64,000 nt of DNA from an uncultured Clostridia bacterium (GCA_948467395.1 CAOKDX010000003.1:1-64000), one strand, 5' to 3'; numbered from the stretch's first letter, positions 6,507 to 16,266 are shown. Made by a program: numbers and translations. Notes: a model not told the origin generated them from the sequence alone.

Positions 6507-8561
6507 TTAGTATTGAGAAAACCTGCTTACAATCTCCCGGATCGCGGCAGCGTTTTCCTGATTTGCCTTCACTACATTTGACAATACCTCTGTTGTCATC
6601 GTTGTCCGCTCAATCTTTTCAATAATATCATCTACGCCAATGGCATTTTCACCGGATGCGCATTGAACCGTATTGATCTGTCCCTTTATATTGGACACGG
6701 CATCCACAAACAAATTGGAGACCTGCCTGATCTCTCCGATCACTCCCTGGATGGACTGAATGGACGCGCTGTATTCGTTGGCAATTTCAATGAAATCCTT
6801 AAACTGCCCTGCCACATCCTTGTTTAGAAAATCAATAATATCATTAAAACAGTTCTGAACATATTCAATATTGGCATTGGTATCATTACAGATTGACTGA
6901 ATCTGTGTCGCCGTGACAGAAGAACTATTTGCCAGATTACCTATCTCATTTGCAACCACGGCAAATCCCCTTCCTGCTTCCCCGGCCCGGGCGGCTTCAA
7001 TGGAGGCATTGAGAGACAGCAGATTTGTCTGGCTTGTTATATCCAGTATCTGGGTAACCATATCATTGATCCTTGAAAGAGACTGCATATTCAACATTGC
7101 CTCTTTTATATTTTTCTGGTTTTCCTCCAGTCTGGAGCCTGTAATCTCCAGTGAATGGTTGGCCTTCTCCTTCATATTCCGGACCACACCGATAAGGTCC
7201 TCGCTTTTCTCACTTCCCGCCTGTACTTTCTCCTCTACCTGTACAACCATATCCGCAATCCTTCCGACTTCCTTTCCAACTCGAAGCACGGCATCATTGG
7301 TCAGGTCCGTACTTGCTGCCAGTTCCTGGGTTGTTGCCGAATTATCCTCCACACATTCCAGAAGAATCTGGGAAGATTCTGTCATCCTGCCGGCAGAATC
7401 CGACAGGGAATCCGAACACCGGTCAAGCGTGGTAACGATATCCCGGAAAGTCACATAAAGGGAATTCGTTGCCGTGGCTATCTGGCCAATTTCGCTTTTG
7501 CGGTTGATGTATTTATCCAGCCTGGTGGTGGGACTCAGATCCAGATTCTGCAGCCGGAGAATGGCACTTTCAATTATTTTCAGCGGTCTTGTGCTGAAGT
7601 GAATCAATACCCAGGACAGGACAGCTATGAGGACAAGAGAACCAATACATACCACTCCCAGCTTATTCTTATTCTTGTCAGCCTGGGCGTAGATCTCCTT
7701 CTCACTGTCAGTCAGTACAACGGCCCAGCCGCGCTCCGCAATGTACTGGTACGCCGCAATGGATTGTATGCCCCCCTCCCCCATATATTCAAAATCATTA
7801 TAAACCCTCCCCGGATCACCGTGCACCCTTTCAATAACAGAAAGAAGCATATCTTCTTCTATCTGCTTCGACATAAGCGATTCATCCTCGTGAAATATAT
7901 ATACGCCGGTTTCCGTGTTGATCATCGTATATTTTGCATTTTCCAGTCCCTCGATAATAAGGGAATCCAGCAGCATCTTCAGTCCATCTGCAAAGGGACC
8001 GCCGCCCACGTAGCCCAGTATCGTTTTTCCATCCCTGTCAAAAACCGGACAATACATGGAAAGGATCAGCTTTTTGGACGCTGGCGAGACAATGATCCCC
8101 GTATTATAAATGCCGTTTGCCTTCGTCATGGCATCCTGAAGCTGTTTCAGTCCTTCTCCCTTTCTTGTCACCATTCCCACTACTTCCGGATTGGCATGGG
8201 CAATGACATGCGTATCCCACTCCCCTGTATAAATGCCCTCCCACTGATCCAGGCCCGCATAATAGTTCTCTGTATATTCCTGGGCGGATTTCTGAAGCTC
8301 TTTATTTTCCGGATCCTTTAAAAGAGCGGCGATAACTGGGGCCTTACTATATGCAATCAGTAAATCTTCCGAATTTTTCACATATTCTTCTATAATCCTT
8401 GTCTTCGCCTCAAGGGATGTCTTCATATTATTCATCGCCGTTGTCTTCATAGCCTTTGTCATGTTGCGGTTGGCGATCATAAATAACAGGGTGATGCAGA
8501 TTACTGCTATCACCGTAATCGCCACGGTGAGAATTGTGCTGAGTTTTCTGTTTTTTAGCAT
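6507..8561 (-). CDS. Methyl-accepting chemotaxis protein with extracellular Cache-type sensor
   Basis: 684 aa. An N-terminal membrane segment (residues ~9-31) is followed by a ~270-residue periplasm-facing sensor of the double-Cache type ([29 protein letters not shown] near its end). A second membrane helix (~303-323) leads into a HAMP segment and a long cytoplasmic coiled coil with the signalling tip at ~505-545 ([29 protein letters not shown]). Such receptors control CheA kinase activity in the polar arrays that steer flagellar motion. The ligand is unknown: it lacks the RxWY motif seen in the neighbouring receptor. The start has AAAGGAG 9-10 nt upstream. Monocistronic with its own promoter. 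Confidence 0.92.
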   Translation of the reverse strand: MLKNRKLSTILTVAITVIAVICITLLFMIANRNMTKAMKTTAMNNMKTSLEAKTRIIEEYVKNSEDLLIAYSKAPVIAALLKDPENKELQKSAQEYTENYYAGLDQWEGIYTGEWDTHVIAHANPEVVGMVTRKGEGLKQLQDAMTKANGIYNTGIIVSPASKKLILSMYCPVFDRDGKTILGYVGGGPFADGLKMLLDSLIIEGLENAKYTMINTETGVYIFHEDESLMSKQIEEDMLLSVIERVHGDPGRVYNDFEYMGEGGIQSIAAYQYIAERGWAVVLTDSEKEIYAQADKNKNKLGVVCIGSLVLIAVLSWVLIHFSTRPLKIIESAILRLQNLDLSPTTRLDKYINRKSEIGQIATATNSLYVTFRDIVTTLDRCSDSLSDSAGRMTESSQILLECVEDNSATTQELAASTDLTNDAVLRVGKEVGRIADMVVQVEEKVQAGSEKSEDLIGVVRNMKEKANHSLEITGSRLEENQKNIKEAMLNMQSLSRINDMVTQILDITSQTNLLSLNASIEAARAGEAGRGFAVVANEIGNLANSSSVTATQIQSICNDTNANIEYVQNCFNDIIDFLNKDVAGQFKDFIEIANEYSASIQSIQGVIGEIRQVSNLFVDAVSNIKGQINTVQCASGENAIGVDDIIEKIERTTMTTEVLSNVVKANQENAAAIREIVSRFSQY

Positions 8562-8618
8562 ATGCCTGTACTCCTTTCAAGATATCCTGCAGTAAAAAAT
8601 AGTGCCTTTCTACCGCTC

Positions 8619-8647
8619 ATTATATCTTACAGGAGTCGAAAAGTAAA
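8619..8647 (-). promoter_or_regulatory. Sigma-A-type promoter of the 6507-8561 receptor
   Basis: TTTACT (8642-8647), 17-bp spacer, perfect TATAAT (8619-8624) on the minus strand, about 58 nt upstream of the start codon. It is not of the flagellar sigma-28 type. Confidence 0.7.
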
Positions 8648-8674
8648 CCCTCTAATTAGCAGGCTAAATATATT

Positions 8675-10675
8675 TTATACCCGGAAGGAGGCTACCGTCT
8701 GATTCAGGATCTCACTGAGCCGGAAAAGCTCCTCCATCTTGGCAAGAACGGCATTTGAATTCGTATCAGAACTCTGGGCAGACTGCTCCATACTCCCGAT
8801 CTGATCTGCAATCTCCCCCACCAGCGAAGTGATGGACCCCATCGCTGTACGGATCCCCTCCATGCTGGTACTCATCTGACGGGAGGCGGCTCCAAGATCA
8901 ACGGAGATCCCGCTGTAGAAAGCAGCATCCTTTTTATACATGCCGGCGAGCTCAGCCATAGCCCTGTAATCCTCCATCACCTTTCCATTCATAAATTCCA
9001 GCAGCTTCTCCGATCTGTCTGACAAAACGGAAACATTTTTTACAACCCCCTCTGTCACCTGACGGATTTTATCTACCTGCCTTTTGGAATTATCTGCCAG
9101 GCTGCGGATCTCATCTGCCACGACAGCAAAGCCCTGTCCCATCTCTCCGGCCCTTGCCGCCTCGATCGAGGCATTCAGAGCCAAAAGATTTGTCTGGGAG
9201 CTAATGGCAAGAATCTCCTCTGTCAGAGAATCGATTTCTTTCACTCTCTGGCTGTCTGCAATTGCCCGCTCCAGTTCCCCTCTTGTCTCCTGATAGAGCG
9301 CCACTGCCTCTCTGCCGGACCTCTCTGCATTTTCATGCTGTTTTCCGGCGCGGTCCATAATATCTCCCGACTGTCCTGCCGCCTCTCCAGCCTTCTTTGC
9401 CACATTTTCCACCTGGTTACCCAGCTCCCGCCCGGATTCTTCCATATTCTCTGCCAGTTCCCTGGCCTCAGTGCTCTGCTCCAGCACATGTACGACGGAA
9501 TCCAGTATATCAGAAATTCCACCTGTCAGCACTGTCATCTCCGCAGATGTCCCCTCCGCGATCGTACCGATGCTCCGGGCCTGTTCTTTTGTATTCAGTA
9601 TGATCCCACGAATCTGTTCCTTCACCTCTGCCGTTGCCATCCGGATCTGTTCTGTCTCGTTTTTATACTCCCGCGGTATCCCTTTCTCACTCACTGTATT
9701 TTCAGAAAAATCCCCGGAGGCAAACTGCTTCAGCATCTGCACCGGCGCCAGCATCCTCCCGATCAGCCCCGCCATAAACACGGCAACCAGTGCGATAATG
9801 ATAAGTGCGATCACAAGCGCCACCAGAACCATGGCTGTAAGGGAGCGGATCACATTGGCTGTAGGCACCACTACCCCCAGCTTCCAGCTGCTGCCGGCTA
9901 TAAGAGAAACAGCAAAATAGCATTGGCTGCCGTCATAGTCCTCTGACTTGATCACAGCCCCTGTAGTTCCATCCATCAACCCTTTCAACCCAGGCATTTT
10001 GTCCGCAACAAGAACTGCTGTCTCCTCTGTCGGTTCATATTCTTTATTTCTGTGCGCCACATACTGCCCGCTGCTGTCCGACAGAAACCCGTAAACCCCT
10101 TCCGCAAAATCAATGCTGCCTGTCAGATCGGTAACCGTCCCCAGTGTGACATCCAGACCTACGACAGCCTCCAGCTGTCCCTTTATGTAAACGGGAGAGG
10201 CAATGGTAGTACACATCTGATTCGTCAGCACATCCCAGTAAGGATCTGTAACAATGGTCCTGCCTGCCGCTTCTGCCTGCTGATACCATCCGCGCTGTAC
10301 TGGATCATATCCCTCCGGTATCTCTGCTTCTCGATTGGATTGAATAAATCTGCTGTCTTTCGTTCCACAATACAGATTCAGCAGCTCTCCCCTGTCTGCC
10401 GCAAAGGTGTCTAATACTGACTGAATCCGGGAATCCTCAGTACTGGCAGCCGCCCCAATACTGTTTGCGGCCCCGCCAGCCAGCATCTTTTCGTTCTCTA
10501 TCCATGTATTGATCTCTTCTGCATATTTGTCGGCATTCAGCTGAAGCGATTCCATCTGATCCTGGATCAGGCGCTGCCCTGCTACAATAACAGTCCCTAT
10601 CGTAGTCACCATGATACTTATCACAACAATGCAGATCACACTAATTGTCAGCCTTCCTTTTATCGTTCTTCCCAT
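8675..10675 (-). CDS. Methyl-accepting chemotaxis protein with amino-acid-binding dCache_1 domain
   Basis: About 666 aa from ATG 10675, chosen because GAGAGG lies 6 nt upstream; an ATG at 10690 has no ribosome binding site. One membrane helix near the N-terminus, dCache sensor to ~275, second helix ([20 protein letters not shown]), HAMP, and a signalling tip around residue 505 ([29 protein letters not shown]). Counting from 10690, the sensor carries Y128, R133, W135, Y136, Y151 and D180. The spacing Y-5-R-2-W-1-Y-15-Y-29-D is that of the dCache_1AA motif which binds the alpha-amino and carboxyl groups of amino acids. So this receptor very likely senses an amino acid directly. Confidence 0.92.
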   Translation of the reverse strand: MGRTIKGRLTISVICIVVISIMVTTIGTVIVAGQRLIQDQMESLQLNADKYAEEINTWIENEKMLAGGAANSIGAAASTEDSRIQSVLDTFAADRGELLNLYCGTKDSRFIQSNREAEIPEGYDPVQRGWYQQAEAAGRTIVTDPYWDVLTNQMCTTIASPVYIKGQLEAVVGLDVTLGTVTDLTGSIDFAEGVYGFLSDSSGQYVAHRNKEYEPTEETAVLVADKMPGLKGLMDGTTGAVIKSEDYDGSQCYFAVSLIAGSSWKLGVVVPTANVIRSLTAMVLVALVIALIIIALVAVFMAGLIGRMLAPVQMLKQFASGDFSENTVSEKGIPREYKNETEQIRMATAEVKEQIRGIILNTKEQARSIGTIAEGTSAEMTVLTGGISDILDSVVHVLEQSTEARELAENMEESGRELGNQVENVAKKAGEAAGQSGDIMDRAGKQHENAERSGREAVALYQETRGELERAIADSQRVKEIDSLTEEILAISSQTNLLALNASIEAARAGEMGQGFAVVADEIRSLADNSKRQVDKIRQVTEGVVKNVSVLSDRSEKLLEFMNGKVMEDYRAMAELAGMYKKDAAFYSGISVDLGAASRQMSTSMEGIRTAMGSITSLVGEIADQIGSMEQSAQSSDTNSNAVLAKMEELFRLSEILNQTVASFRV

Positions 10676-10790
10676 ACCTGTCCTCTCCATTTCTGTTTAA
10701 TAGTATATTTCGTATTTTAGTGGAGAAAATAAGATATTTAAAGCATTATGGTACCGATTGCACTTTTTTCGGTATGATTCGTATATAAAT

Positions 10791-10848
10791 ATAAAAAACA
10801 GGTGCCACCGCCCCGGCAGATCAGACCTGCTCTGACAATGACACCTGT
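10791..10848 (-). terminator. Terminator of the dpaA-dpaB operon
   Basis: ACAGGTG (10798-10804) pairs with CACCTGT (10842-10848), with a nested GC-rich stem inside; on the minus strand the stem is followed by six T. It lies about 30 nt past the dpaB stop. Confidence 0.75.
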
Positions 10849-10879
10849 ATTAACCGAAACCGACTGCCCGGAACGGGAC

Positions 10880-11467
10880 TTACCTCTCAAATGGCGACCG
10901 AATCACCGGCTGAATCTGTTTGCCCTTAAGTGCCTCCTCTATCGTATCCGGCACCATTTCAAAGTGTGCCACCATGGATTTTGGCTTCTTCTCATAATCG
11001 TCCTGTCCAAATGGAACAAAATATACATTTTTTGTATTCATCAGTTCTCCTATGTTCTTCAGGTTTGCCCCCAGTGCATCATTGGTGGATACGGCGATGA
11101 TCACTGGCTTCTCATTCCGCATATGTGCCTTGGCCGCCATGAGTACGGGGGAATCCGTTATCCCTGCACAGAGCTTCGCCATAGTATTTCCGGTACAGGG
11201 GGCAATGATCATCACATCCAGATATGCCCTGGGCCCGATAGGTTCTGCCTCCTGCAGGGTGAAGATACCATGCTCTCCCGTAATCTCCTGAACCGCTATA
11301 ATAAAATCTCTCGCATCTCCAAAACGGCTGTTTATGGTCTGTGACATATTGGAGAAAATCGGAATTACGCGATTTCCGTCTTCTACCAGCTTTCTGACCA
11401 CGCCTTTGATCTTCTCATGAGTACAAAAAGAACCGGTTATTGCAAAACCGATGGTTTTTTTGCTCAT
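10880..11467 (-). CDS. dpaB: Dipicolinate synthase subunit B
   Basis: 195 aa, the usual length for DpaB (SpoVFB). Flavoprotein-like Rossmann fold: IGFAITGSFCTHEKI near the N-terminus, APCTGNTMAKLCAGITDSPV (the flavin-site region of this family) and VIIAVSTNDALG. With DpaA it forms dipicolinate synthase, which oxidises the dihydrodipicolinate-pathway intermediate to dipicolinic acid in the mother cell; calcium dipicolinate then fills the spore core. It follows dpaA by 4 nt and is the last gene of the operon. Its presence is direct evidence that the organism makes spores. Confidence 0.95.
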   Translation of the reverse strand: MSKKTIGFAITGSFCTHEKIKGVVRKLVEDGNRVIPIFSNMSQTINSRFGDARDFIIAVQEITGEHGIFTLQEAEPIGPRAYLDVMIIAPCTGNTMAKLCAGITDSPVLMAAKAHMRNEKPVIIAVSTNDALGANLKNIGELMNTKNVYFVPFGQDDYEKKPKSMVAHFEMVPDTIEEALKGKQIQPVIRSPFER

Positions 11468-11471
11468 TCCG

Positions 11472-12248
11472 CTAGTCTCCCATAATGGTTTTTCTGATTA
11501 CTTCCAATAATATTTTCGCAGACGATTTTGGTGCATATTTACCTGGTAATCCAAGACACAAATTTGCATCAATGGAATGATTTCGACAATATTCAAAGTC
11601 AACGCCGCCGGGCCTGGAAGCGATATCAATAATGGTCACATCCCTTTTGACACCAGAAAGCAGCTTATTGTCCAGCACCAGTGCCGGCACTGTATTAAAA
11701 ATGAAATCATATCCGCCCATGACGTCCGCCGCCTCTTCAAAGCCAATAGCCCGGCATCCATACGCCTTTGCCCTGGCACGTTTTTCTTCCTTCCGGTCCA
11801 GTACCGTTACATGGGCCTTTAACGCAGACAATTTTTCCGCCAGTATTTCCCCGCAGCGCCCATAACCCACCACAAGCGATGCGCTGTCATGTATACTGAC
11901 ACAGGCCGCCTTCAGCGCTTCGGCAATAGCGCCCTCCGCTGTCGCAATGGCATTGCGGCTGGCTGCGCCCTCCTGCTCCAGATAATCAACACACCGAATA
12001 TCTCTGTCCATACACTGTTGTAAAAGAGGCTTTGGGAAATTACATCCATATACAATCTGCCCCTTCTGCAGCTTACCGAGATTTTCCTGCAAATATTTAG
12101 CCGTCTGCGGAACCGGCAGAAGCACGGCATCATGATATCCCGGCAGGTACTCTTCCGATACCATTACCTCGTGACCTGCCTCCTGTAAAAGCTCCGCCAG
12201 ATAGATTTGTCTTGTCTCCGAACCGAGTACCATAAAATGATATTTCAT
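11472..12248 (-). CDS. dpaA: Dipicolinate synthase subunit A
   Basis: 258 aa from ATG 12248 (GGAGG 5 nt upstream; an ATG at 12260 is less well placed). The N-terminal part (MKYHFMVLGSETRQIYLAELL) is the DpaA-specific domain. A NAD(P)-binding Rossmann motif follows (LVVGYGRCGEILAEKLSALKAHVTVLDR), then FIFNTVPALVLDN and a conserved IASRPGGVDFEYC near the end. It supplies the dehydrogenase activity of dipicolinate synthase, using the product of DapA, which is encoded 29 kb away in this window. A 61-bp inverted-repeat element lies just upstream of its ribosome binding site. Confidence 0.95.
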   Translation of the reverse strand: MKYHFMVLGSETRQIYLAELLQEAGHEVMVSEEYLPGYHDAVLLPVPQTAKYLQENLGKLQKGQIVYGCNFPKPLLQQCMDRDIRCVDYLEQEGAASRNAIATAEGAIAEALKAACVSIHDSASLVVGYGRCGEILAEKLSALKAHVTVLDRKEEKRARAKAYGCRAIGFEEAADVMGGYDFIFNTVPALVLDNKLLSGVKRDVTIIDIASRPGGVDFEYCRNHSIDANLCLGLPGKYAPKSSAKILLEVIRKTIMGD

Positions 12249-12268
12249 TGAAACCTCCATCCTCCTAA

Positions 12269-12329
12269 GGCGTGTCTGAATTTGCTTTCTGGGAGATGCA
12301 GATGCCGGGAATGAGTTTTCAGACGCGCC
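12269..12329. mobile_element. MITE-like 61-bp inverted-repeat element
   Basis: GGCGTGTCTGAA at the left end pairs with TTCAGACGCGCC at the right end (11 of 12 positions), and both ends are flanked by CTAA, which looks like a 4-bp target duplication. There is no coding capacity and no T run, so it is not a terminator. A non-autonomous transposon end pair or a mobile palindromic repeat is the best reading. It sits in the 5' region of dpaA. Confidence 0.45.
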
Positions 12330-12348
12330 CTAACAAATCCCTTTTCTT

Positions 12349-12357
12349 TAAGATATG
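12349..12357 (-). promoter_or_regulatory. Possible sigma-K -10 element for dpaA
   Basis: On the minus strand the sequence CATATCTTA matches the sigma-K -10 pattern CATANNNTA, as expected for a late mother-cell gene. The -35 region does not show a good AC at the right distance, so this is tentative. If used, the transcript would include the inverted-repeat element. Confidence 0.3.
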
Positions 12358-12370
12358 TCAGACATTCTCA

Positions 12371-13231
12371 TCATGATACTTCATCATCTCTTTCTGCTCC
12401 GTTATATCGCTCCAGAAAATGGTGCTTTACCCCATCCTGCTTATAGGCGATTACCGTATTCAGATTTACGTTCTCCACACTCCGGAATATGTTTTTCTCT
12501 ATATAAGGGCTCTTCTGTCTCAGTTCCCGGATAAGCGCCTTCACCTCATCTCTCTTTGAACCAATCTCCGCCCCCTCCTCTGCCGCACGCTTTTCTGTCA
12601 GCAGGCAGGCGCATCGGATAAAATTCAGATCATTGTAATTCATCCAGTGAATGATGTCCTCCTCCCGGATCAGATAAAGTGGGCGGATCAGTTCCATCCC
12701 CGGAAAGTTTGTACTGTGAAGTTTCGGCATCATTGTCTGGATCTGCGCTCCGTAAAGCATTCCCATCAGTATCGTTTCTATTACATCATCAAAGTGATGA
12801 CCCAGGGCAATCTTGTTGCATCCCAGCTCCCTCGCCCTGTTATACAGGTGCCCCCGCCTCATTCTGGCGCACAGATAACAGGGGGATTCCATATCTTCCA
12901 CTGCCACAATATCAAAGATCCGGGACTCAAATATATCCAGGGGCACACCAAGAATGGCCGCATTTTCTTCGATCCGTCGAAGGTTTCTTTCGTTATATCC
13001 CGGATTCATCACAAGATAGACTGCCTCAAAATTTTTCTTCCCATGCTTCAATATTTCCTGAAACAATTTTGCCATCAGCATGGAATCCTTGCCTCCGGAA
13101 ATGCAGACGGCAATCCTGTCCCCGTCCTGTATCAGATCATATTCATTCACTGCCTTTGTAAATCTGCGCCAGATCTCTTTTCGAAATTTCTTTACAATAC
13201 TGTGTTCTACCTGCTTCTGCCTGTCCTCCAT
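12371..13231 (-). CDS. TtcA/TilS-family PP-loop ATPase (tRNA thiolation type)
   Basis: 286 aa. The PP-loop SGGKDS sits near residues 46-51, followed by CYLCARMRRGHLYNRA (the CxxC plus R-R-G-H pattern typical of TtcA proteins) and LGHHFDDVIETILM. A further Cys pair-like site lies in IRCACLLTE. TtcA enzymes adenylate C32 of tRNA and replace its oxygen with sulfur, using an iron-sulfur cluster held by these cysteines. Its position at the end of the metY-thiF-tcdA series agrees with a sulfur or tRNA-modification role. The ATG has AAGGAG 10 nt upstream. The exact substrate is not proven, as many TtcA-like paralogues exist in Clostridia. Confidence 0.8.
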   Translation of the reverse strand: MEDRQKQVEHSIVKKFRKEIWRRFTKAVNEYDLIQDGDRIAVCISGGKDSMLMAKLFQEILKHGKKNFEAVYLVMNPGYNERNLRRIEENAAILGVPLDIFESRIFDIVAVEDMESPCYLCARMRRGHLYNRARELGCNKIALGHHFDDVIETILMGMLYGAQIQTMMPKLHSTNFPGMELIRPLYLIREEDIIHWMNYNDLNFIRCACLLTEKRAAEEGAEIGSKRDEVKALIRELRQKSPYIEKNIFRSVENVNLNTVIAYKQDGVKHHFLERYNGAERDDEVS

Positions 13232-13258
13232 GTACGAGATTCTCCTTTAACATCCTCT

Positions 13259-13957
13259 TTATTCTTGTATCCCTGCCAGATCCTTCACCACCTCAGAGGC
13301 AATGATCAGCCCTGCCACAGATGGGACAAATGCCACAGAGCCAGGGATATCCCGGCATTCTGTCCGGATGGGCTCCTCTTTCGAATATACCACCTTTACG
13401 CTCTGCACCCCCCGCTTTTTCAGTTCACGGCGCATTACCTTTGCGAGAGGGCACACACTTGTCTCAAACAGATCTGCCACCTGGAAATCCGCCGGATTCA
13501 GTTTATTGCCGGCTCCCATGCTGCAAATAACCGGGATCCCGTTCCGCTGAGCCTCCATTACCAGTTGGATTTTCCCCGTCACCGTATCCACTGCATCCAC
13601 AATATAGGAATACTGTCTAAAATCAAAATCCTCCTTTGTCTCCGGAAGATAAAAGCAGTTATGGGGCGTCACCCTGCATTCCGGATTGATATCATGGATC
13701 CGGTCACGCATCACTTCCGTCTTATATCTCCCTATGGTGCTGTAAAGGGCCGTAATCTGACGGTTCAGATTGGTACGCTCCACGGTATCGCTGTCGATCA
13801 GGTCAATGGCTCCCACGCCGCTCCTGGCCAGCGCCTCTGCCACATGGCCGCCCACTCCCCCAATGCCGAAAACCGCCACTCTGGCAGCGGCAAGCCGCCT
13901 CATGGCTTCTCCTCCCAATAATAATTCTGTTCTGGCAAAAGCTTCCGCCGTATCCAT
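13259..13957 (-). CDS. tcdA: tRNA threonylcarbamoyladenosine dehydratase
   Basis: 232 aa, the usual short form. E1-like ATP-binding fold with GIGGVGGHVAEALARSGVG near residue 30, DSDTVERTNLNRQ, and VDAVDTVTGKIQLV. GSVAFVPSVAGLIIASEVV closes the domain as in TcdA (CsdL). TcdA uses ATP to dehydrate t6A37 in tRNA to its cyclic form. It shares the A of TAATG with the upstream ThiF-type gene, so the two are translationally coupled. It has no catalytic cysteine region or second domain. Confidence 0.9.
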   Translation of the reverse strand: MDTAEAFARTELLLGGEAMRRLAAARVAVFGIGGVGGHVAEALARSGVGAIDLIDSDTVERTNLNRQITALYSTIGRYKTEVMRDRIHDINPECRVTPHNCFYLPETKEDFDFRQYSYIVDAVDTVTGKIQLVMEAQRNGIPVICSMGAGNKLNPADFQVADLFETSVCPLAKVMRRELKKRGVQSVKVVYSKEEPIRTECRDIPGSVAFVPSVAGLIIASEVVKDLAGIQE

Positions 13958-14766
13958 TAATTTTCCCCCTTATCCGTCTTTTCCCGCCGGTACTCTTCTT
14001 CCCTCAATACCGTTATATCGGCGCCCGGGCCGCACACCCTGCAGTGTTCTGATTTCTCCGGTATCTCCACCTCCCGGAATTTCATCCTGAGACCGTCGAA
14101 AACCAGCACCCTGCCCGTAAGCAGCTTCCCGCTCCCCAAAAGATATTTCTGAGCCTCCAGCGCCTGCATGCTGCCCAATACACCCGGAACAGTTCCCAGT
14201 ATCCCCTTCTGCCAGCGCCCCTCTTCCGGCGGAATCTCCTCAAAAATACACCGGCAGCAGGGTCCCTGTCCCGGCACGAAGGTTAGGATCTGCCCCCCAA
14301 ATCCCCGCACGCCGGCGTGACAGAAGGGCTTCTTTGCCAGAACACAGGCATCATTGATAAGAAACTTGGATGAAAAATTGTCCACTGCGTCCAGAACGAA
14401 ATCATATCCTGCAATAATTCCTGCAATATTATCTGCCGTGATCCTTTCCCTGTACAATTCAACCCGCACCTCGGGATTGATCCGCTGCACTGCCGCTCTG
14501 GCTGATTCCACCTTGGAGCTTCCAAGATCCGTAGTTCCATGAATCACCTGACGCTGCAGATTGGACAGCTCCACCACATCATCGTCCGCAATCCCCAGCG
14601 TCCCCACTCCCGCCGCCGCCAGATACATCAGCGCCGGGGCACCAAGACCGCCGGCGCCGATCACTAAAACCTTTGCCGAGAGCAGCTTCTCCTGTCCGGA
14701 AATTCCGATTTCCTCCAGCATAATATGCCTGGAATAGCGCTCCCGCTGGCTTTCTGTCAAAAACAT
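13957..14766 (-). CDS. ThiF/MoeB/HesA-type adenylyltransferase, candidate HcyF
   Basis: 269 aa from ATG 14766 (GGAGG 5 nt upstream). RYSRHIMLEEIGISGQEKL opens the domain, GAGGLGAPALMYLAAAGVG binds ATP, SNLQRQ holds the arginine finger region, and two Cys pairs (CCRCIF and CRVCG) form the structural zinc site. The family adenylates the C-terminal glycine of ThiS/MoaD-like sulfur carriers. It lies 30 nt after metY in the same operon. That pairing recalls the homocysteine pathway described in Wolinella (MetY, HcyS, HcyD, HcyF), though no sulfur-carrier or protease gene is next to it here. Thiamine or molybdopterin service is the alternative. Confidence 0.85.
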   Translation of the reverse strand: MFLTESQRERYSRHIMLEEIGISGQEKLLSAKVLVIGAGGLGAPALMYLAAAGVGTLGIADDDVVELSNLQRQVIHGTTDLGSSKVESARAAVQRINPEVRVELYRERITADNIAGIIAGYDFVLDAVDNFSSKFLINDACVLAKKPFCHAGVRGFGGQILTFVPGQGPCCRCIFEEIPPEEGRWQKGILGTVPGVLGSMQALEAQKYLLGSGKLLTGRVLVFDGLRMKFREVEIPEKSEHCRVCGPGADITVLREEEYRREKTDKGEN

Positions 14767-14796
14767 ATCTGCCTCCATTCAACCTGTTGCAATAAA

Positions 14797-16104
14797 TCAC
14801 TTCACTGCTGCAAATGCTCCTTCCAGATCCTCTATAATATCCTGAATATGTTCCGTGCCAATGGAGAGTCGGATCGTATTGGGCCGGATTCCCTGTTCCA
14901 GCAATTCTTTTTCTCCCAGCTGGGAATGAGTCGTGGACGCCGGATGGATCACGAGGGATTTGACGTCTGCCACATTGGCCAGCAGAGAGAAAAGCTTCAG
15001 ATGATCAATAAAAGCTTTCGCCTCTTCGGCACCTCCCCTGATGTCAAAGGTAAAAATAGAACCTCCGCCATGGGGAAAATATTTGTGATACAGCTCCTGC
15101 TGCCGCGGATCCTCTGAGAGAACGGGATGATTCACCTTCTCCACCTGTGGGTGGGCTTTCAGGAAATCAACTACCTTAAGGGCATTTTCCACATGCCGTT
15201 CCACCCGCAGGGACAGCGTTTCCAGCCCCTGCAGAAAGAGGAAGGCATGGAAGGGCGAAAGAGCCGCTCCCATGTCACGCAGAAGGATCGCGCGTATTTT
15301 AGTGATAAAAGCTGCTGGCCCCGCGGCCTCTGTAAAGCGGATGCCGTGGTAGCTTGGGCTGGGCTCTGTGAGGGATGGGAATTTGCCGCTGTCCCCCCAG
15401 TCAAAATTACCGCTGTCCACAATAACGCCCCCAATGGCCGTTCCATGTCCCCCGATAAACTTAGTAGCAGAATGGATGACGATATCCGCGCCGTATTCAA
15501 TGGGCCGCACCAGATACGGGGTGGCAAAGGTATTATCGATCACCAGCGGAATCCCATTGTGATGGGCAATCTCTGCAATCTCTTCCACATCTGCCACATC
15601 CGAGTTGGGATTTCCCAATGTCTCAATATATACTGCTTTTGTATTGTCCCGGATGGCGTCCCGAAGCTGCTGAAGATCTGACGGATCGACAAAGGTAGTC
15701 GTAATACCATAATCCGGAAGGGTATGGGCAAGAAGATTATAGGTCCCGCCATATATATTTTTCGCCGCGACGATATGATCCCCCTTATGTGCCAGGTTCT
15801 GAACTGTATAGGAAATAGCAGCCGCCCCGGACGCCACTGCCAGAGCGGCGGTTCCTCCTTCTAAAGCGGCGATTCGGCGTTCAAAAATATCCTGGGTCGG
15901 ATTGGTAAGCCTTCCGTATATATTACCTGCATCTGTGAGATTAAACCGTGCCGCAGCATGCTCACTGTCATGAAATACATAGGAGGAGGTCTGGTAGATG
16001 GGTACTGCCCTGGCGTCCGTCACGGCATCCGGCGTCTCCTGTCCTACATGCAGCTGTAATGTCTCAAATCTCAGATTTCTCTTCTTTCCTGTCTTTCTGC
16101 TCAT
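14797..16104 (-). CDS. metY: O-acetylhomoserine sulfhydrylase
   Basis: 435 aa from ATG 16104 (AGGAGG 8 nt upstream; an ATG at 16134 lies before this site). It is a PLP enzyme of the Cys/Met metabolism family: [11 protein letters not shown] at the N-terminus, [22 protein letters not shown], and [16 protein letters not shown] around the PLP lysine. It replaces the acetyl group of O-acetylhomoserine with sulfide, or with a protein thiocarboxylate, giving homocysteine. First gene of the metY-thiF-tcdA-ttcA-like operon, with its own promoter. No SAM riboswitch was seen in the short leader. Confidence 0.93.
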   Translation of the reverse strand: MSRKTGKKRNLRFETLQLHVGQETPDAVTDARAVPIYQTSSYVFHDSEHAAARFNLTDAGNIYGRLTNPTQDIFERRIAALEGGTAALAVASGAAAISYTVQNLAHKGDHIVAAKNIYGGTYNLLAHTLPDYGITTTFVDPSDLQQLRDAIRDNTKAVYIETLGNPNSDVADVEEIAEIAHHNGIPLVIDNTFATPYLVRPIEYGADIVIHSATKFIGGHGTAIGGVIVDSGNFDWGDSGKFPSLTEPSPSYHGIRFTEAAGPAAFITKIRAILLRDMGAALSPFHAFLFLQGLETLSLRVERHVENALKVVDFLKAHPQVEKVNHPVLSEDPRQQELYHKYFPHGGGSIFTFDIRGGAEEAKAFIDHLKLFSLLANVADVKSLVIHPASTTHSQLGEKELLEQGIRPNTIRLSIGTEHIQDIIEDLEGAFAAVK

Positions 16105-16157
16105 TTCTTTGTCCTCCTTTTTCTCCTTTTGCAAACTGTTCTTTTTTGCATGAACCC

Positions 16158-16186
16158 ATCATAGCATATCATTCCGTTATTGTAAA
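16158..16186 (-). promoter_or_regulatory. Promoter of the metY operon
   Basis: TTTACA (16181-16186), 17-bp spacer, TATGAT (16158-16163), about 55 nt upstream of the metY start and just after the copA terminator. Confidence 0.7.
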
Positions 16187-16190
16187 ATAC

Positions 16191-16228
16191 AGAAAAAAGA
16201 ACTGGTTATCGCTTCTTCCAATAACCAG
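16191..16228 (-). terminator. Terminator of csoR-copA
   Basis: CTGGTTAT (16202-16209) pairs with ATAACCAG (16221-16228). The minus-strand transcript then runs into TTCTTTTTTCT. It is about 40 nt past the copA stop. Confidence 0.85.
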
Positions 16229-16266
16229 CCCCTGCGCCGTTTCTCCCCGATACAGAACTCTGCCGC

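Noticed and set aside
7155-8321. 388-aa open frame antisense to a chemoreceptor
   Set aside because: Shadow of a well-supported MCP gene; no start signal and no domain.
10752-10774. TACCGA/TCGGTA inverted repeat near the chemoreceptor start
   Set aside because: Only 6 bp with an 11-nt loop; too weak to call an operator or terminator.
12647-13921. 424-aa open frame antisense to the TtcA-like and tcdA genes
   Set aside because: It lies opposite two clear enzymes; composition (many His, Cys, Pro) is that of a shadow frame.
14797-16104. SAM riboswitch upstream of metY
   Set aside because: The leader between promoter and start is only about 50 nt and shows no S-box landmarks.
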